DNA from: Bacteroidota bacterium
GTDB lineage: Bacteria; Bacteroidota; Bacteroidia; Chitinophagales; Chitinophagaceae
Length of the DNA: 8,238 nucleotides
Direction: 5' to 3'
Assembly (NCBI GenBank): GCA_023436685.1
Contig: JAEZIL010000296.1
Coordinates: 1-8,238, forward strand
Shown here one piece after another: positions 5,930-8,238 of this stretch. Every line of letters starts with the position of its first letter. The stretch's first letter is position 1. Under the pieces are notes generated by a model. That model was not told the origin of the DNA. It did not search any database and saw only the letters and a program-made list of their open reading frames with translations. Position numbers and translations under genes: made by a program.

Positions 5930-7150
5930 TTAGTTAGCGCTTACTGCTTTTTGTACCAGCTCTGCCGCTTCGCTAAGCAGGATAGCCGATTGTACTTTTA
6001 AGCCTGAGTTTTCTATAAGCTCTTTTGCAGCTTCGGCATTGGTGCCTTGCAGGCGAACAATGATAGGAATATTGATGTTGCCCAGTTTGTTGTAGGCTTC
6101 AATAACACCAGCAGCAACACGGTCGCAACGAACGATACCGCCGAAGATGTTGATAAGAATAGCCTTAACATTAGGGTCTTTCAATATAATACGGAAGCCT
6201 GCTTCTACTGTTTGTGCATTAGCAGTACCACCTACATCCAGGAAGTTAGCTGGTTCGCCACCGGCTAGTTTTATCATATCCATAGTGGCCATTGCAAGGC
6301 CTGCGCCATTTACCATACAGCCCACGTTACCGTCCAGCTTCACGTAGTTCAGGTTGAATTCTGCTGCTTCTACTTCAGTGGGGTCTTCCTCATTGGTATC
6401 GCGCATATCGGCCAGGTCAGGGTGGCGCATCAGCGCGTTATCGTCCAGGTTCATTTTGCAGTCAACGGCAAATATTTTATCATCAGCCGATTTGAATAGT
6501 GGGTTGATCTCAAGCATTGCACAATCCAAACCAACATAGGCGTTGTACAGGTTGGTAACAAATTTTACCATGTTTTTAAACGCTTCGCCGCTAAGGCCAA
6601 GGTTAAAAGCTATTTTGCGTGCCTGGAAAGCCTGCAGTGGCATACCCGGGTGCACCCATTCTTTAAATATTCTTTCAGGTGTGTTATGTGCCACTTCTTC
6701 AATATCCATACCACCTTCGGTGCTGTACATAACCACATTTTGCTTGGTAGCACGGTCAAGCAGTATTGATAAATAAAATTCTTTACGCTCGCTGGGGCCA
6801 TCATAATACATATCCTGAGCTACCAGTACTTTGTGTACCACTTTACCGGCAGCACCTGTTTGTATGGTAACAAGCGTATTGCCTAATATGTTTTTTGCAA
6901 CTGTTTCTACGTCGTCGGCGCTTTTCACAACCTTCACCCCGTTTTGCTCAGGTACTTCTTTCATAGTACCCTTACCACGGCCGCCGGCATGAATCTGGGC
7001 TTTTACTACAGCAAACTTAGTACCTGTGTTGGTAGCTATCTGTTTGTATGCATTTACCGCATCATTTACATTAGTTACAGCTATACCTTCTTGCGTTGGT
7101 ACATTATAGCGCTTTAGTAGTTCTTTAGCCTGATATTCATGTAAGTTCAT
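5930..7150 (-). CDS. sucC: Succinyl-CoA synthetase beta subunit (ADP-forming type)
   Basis: The beta subunit of succinyl-CoA synthetase works with SucD to interconvert succinyl-CoA and succinate with substrate-level phosphorylation in the TCA cycle (cytoplasm). The 406-residue length and the start MNLHEYQAKELLKRY are typical. The ATP-grasp part shows VVKAQIHAGGRGKG (48-61) and the metal-binding pair Asn216 (LEINPL) and Asp230 (FAVDCK). The C-terminal ligase domain shows GNVGCMVNGAGLAMATMD (274-291), FLDVGG (303-308) and NIFGGIVRCD (334-343), the last containing the power helix that approaches the phosphohistidine of SucD. The name ADP-forming follows the usual annotation; nucleotide choice was not tested. 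sucD is not next to it on either side within the window. The gene has a good promoter (7168-7198) and its own terminator (5874-5907), so it appears to be a single-gene unit. Confidence 0.98.
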   Translation of the reverse strand: MNLHEYQAKELLKRYNVPTQEGIAVTNVNDAVNAYKQIATNTGTKFAVVKAQIHAGGRGKGTMKEVPEQNGVKVVKSADDVETVAKNILGNTLVTIQTGAAGKVVHKVLVAQDMYYDGPSERKEFYLSILLDRATKQNVVMYSTEGGMDIEEVAHNTPERIFKEWVHPGMPLQAFQARKIAFNLGLSGEAFKNMVKFVTNLYNAYVGLDCAMLEINPLFKSADDKIFAVDCKMNLDDNALMRHPDLADMRDTNEEDPTEVEAAEFNLNYVKLDGNVGCMVNGAGLAMATMDMIKLAGGEPANFLDVGGTANAQTVEAGFRIILKDPNVKAILINIFGGIVRCDRVAAGVIEAYNKLGNINIPIIVRLQGTNAEAAKELIENSGLKVQSAILLSEAAELVQKAVSAN

Positions 7151-7167
7151 GAGTTGTAAAATTTTGG

Positions 7168-7198
7168 CGAAGATAGTTGTTTAGCAAACTAAATCAAA
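7168..7198 (-). promoter_or_regulatory. sucC promoter with inverted repeat in the spacer
   Basis: On the minus strand TTTG (7195-7198) is followed after exactly 19 bases by TATCTTCG (7168-7175), matching the Bacteroidota -33/-7 arrangement with five of six fixed -7 positions. The -7 box ends 17 bases before the sucC ATG. The spacer holds the inverted repeat TTTAG-TTTG-CTAAA (7180-7193), which could be a regulator site; that role is inference. Confidence 0.6.
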
Positions 7199-7261
7199 GC
7201 CGGGGGTTTTATGATAATATAAGCTCTCATGTAATAGTTATGTTTAATGTTAGGGGTGCTA

Positions 7262-8173
7262 TTAATTGAACAAACCGCCCTCATATTGCATTTTGGGTGG
7301 TTCTATTTTGGTGCCACAGCGCTTGTTCAGTTGTTCAATGAAATATTTGATCAGCTCGGGAGAGTGCAGCTCTTCGTGCTGGTGCATAAAGAAATAGCAG
7401 GTTTCCAACCCCTGGTCCATCCATAGCCCTATGCGCTCTACCCACTCATCTATGCGTGTGTAGTCTGTAGGGTGCAGGGAGTTTCCCACAAAACGGATAA
7501 AGGCCTCGGGGGTGGAGAGGTGCATGTGCACACAATCGCGGCGGCCGGCTGCATCGGTAATGATGGTGCCGCGTTTTGCATGGCGAAGAAAGTCATATAG
7601 TTCGGGGTTGTAACCTTCTTTACCCATGTACCACTCGGGGTGGCGCAGCTCAAGGAACATGTCTACATCTTTAGGGAAGCCGCTGATGAAGGTTTCGATA
7701 CTTTCTATTTGCCTGGGCGATACCTGGGGGTTAGGCATCAGGAATATAGGGCCAAGATTGTCTTTAAACTCGTGTATGGCACCCAAAAAAGCATCTACTT
7801 CTGCCTGCACATTGTTCAGGCGTTTAAGGTGGGTAATGGTTTGCGGAAATTTTGGGCAGAAGAGGAACCCCTTTGGCACTTTCTCCTTCCATTTAAGTAC
7901 TTGCTCGGGTGTGGGAGGTTTATAAAAAGTGGCGTTAAACTCTATGCAGTTAAAAACCTTCGCATAGTACTCTAAAAAGTCTTTTTCTTTTGTGCCTACG
8001 GGGTATAGCTTGCCTACCCAGTCTTTACGGCCCCATTTGGCACAACCTACATAAAACTTTGTTTTGGCTTTGCCTTTACGTTTCTTCAATACTTCAGCAT
8101 TTACCGAAGGGTCTTTAGGCAGGGTGAAGTCGATGCTTTCCAGTTCTATATCTTCTACTTTACCAAATTCCAT
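7262..8173 (-). CDS. DUF72 (YecE-like) family protein
   Basis: A 303-residue cytoplasmic protein of the DUF72 family, a TIM-barrel fold whose biochemical role is not established. Family blocks are visible: FYVGCAKWGRKDWVGKLYP (40-58), the strongly conserved FNCIEFNATFYKPP (74-87), GFLFCPKFPQTITH (102-115), MFLELRHPEWY (172-182) and a C-terminal CYFFMHQHEE (259-268), where many relatives have a F-N-N type motif. Residues 1-36 form a charged, probably flexible N-terminal extension before the barrel. Length is near or slightly above the family norm. It lies 111 bases upstream of sucC on the same strand; the gap contains the sucC promoter and no clear terminator for this gene, so some read-through is possible. 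The ATG at 8173 is the first in frame, and its promoter is not clear (only a weak TACCTTAA at about 8187-8194). Confidence 0.92.
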   Translation of the reverse strand: MEFGKVEDIELESIDFTLPKDPSVNAEVLKKRKGKAKTKFYVGCAKWGRKDWVGKLYPVGTKEKDFLEYYAKVFNCIEFNATFYKPPTPEQVLKWKEKVPKGFLFCPKFPQTITHLKRLNNVQAEVDAFLGAIHEFKDNLGPIFLMPNPQVSPRQIESIETFISGFPKDVDMFLELRHPEWYMGKEGYNPELYDFLRHAKRGTIITDAAGRRDCVHMHLSTPEAFIRFVGNSLHPTDYTRIDEWVERIGLWMDQGLETCYFFMHQHEELHSPELIKYFIEQLNKRCGTKIEPPKMQYEGGLFN

Positions 8174-8238
8174 AGTGTATTAAATTAAGGTATTCTATAT
8201 GTGTTGTTAAGTTTTGCTAAGTTTTCTGTCATAAAAAA

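Noticed and set aside
6047..6804. Several open frames on both strands within sucC
   Set aside because: All overlap conserved sucC coding sequence, and none shows a start context or a family-like pattern.
8185..8238. Minus-strand open frame from the right edge ending at 8185 (contains MTENLAKLNNTYRIP)
   Set aside because: It could be the last codons of a gene beyond the edge or a 15-residue peptide, but it is too short to judge and has no recognisable motif.

Overview
The window looks like ordinary chromosomal DNA from a member of the Bacteroidota, most likely of the Chitinophagales/Chitinophagaceae type. The clues are moderate GC with A/T-rich gaps, start codons without clear Shine-Dalgarno sequences, -7 boxes close to TAnnTTTG with a TTTG -33 box (best in front of sucC), small lipobox proteins, and a short RRM RNA-binding protein with a Gly/Asn/Arg tail. 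The lineage is inferred from these traits, not from a database match.

Layout from left to right. Minus strand: the first 53 codons of cytidylate kinase (cmk) run off the left edge. Upstream of it on the same strand lie a terminator hairpin, a six-cysteine Kazal-like lipoprotein and an M20-family dipeptidase. The dipeptidase is divergent from a plus-strand multi-pass GT-C (family 39-like) glycosyltransferase. That gene ends exactly where a minus-strand RRM protein ends, with no base between the two stop codons. A 184-base divergent gap then separates the RRM gene from a plus-strand dihaem cytochrome c lipoprotein of the TsdA (thiosulfate dehydrogenase) type. It converges on a minus-strand gene of unknown function across a 22-base gap, and an 11-bp hairpin covers the end of the unknown gene. 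Upstream of that gene, still on the minus strand, are a sucC terminator, sucC (succinyl-CoA synthetase beta subunit) with a well-formed promoter, and a DUF72 (YecE-like) gene. There are no gene-free stretches over 300 bases; the longest gaps are 4164-4347 (184 b), 1941-2054 (114 b) and 7151-7261 (111 b).

The genes do not form one pathway. They are mostly single-gene units: nucleotide metabolism (cmk), TCA cycle (sucC), peptide turnover (dipeptidase), envelope glycosylation (GT-C), periplasmic redox (cytochrome) and post-transcriptional control (RRM). I see no mobile element, CRISPR array, rRNA, tRNA or defence system, and no convincing undescribed multi-gene system. The items most worth a second look are the unknown 156-residue protein with an internally duplicated beta motif, the lipid-anchored TsdA-like cytochrome without an adjacent partner, the Kazal-like lipoprotein, and the zero-gap convergent gene pair.
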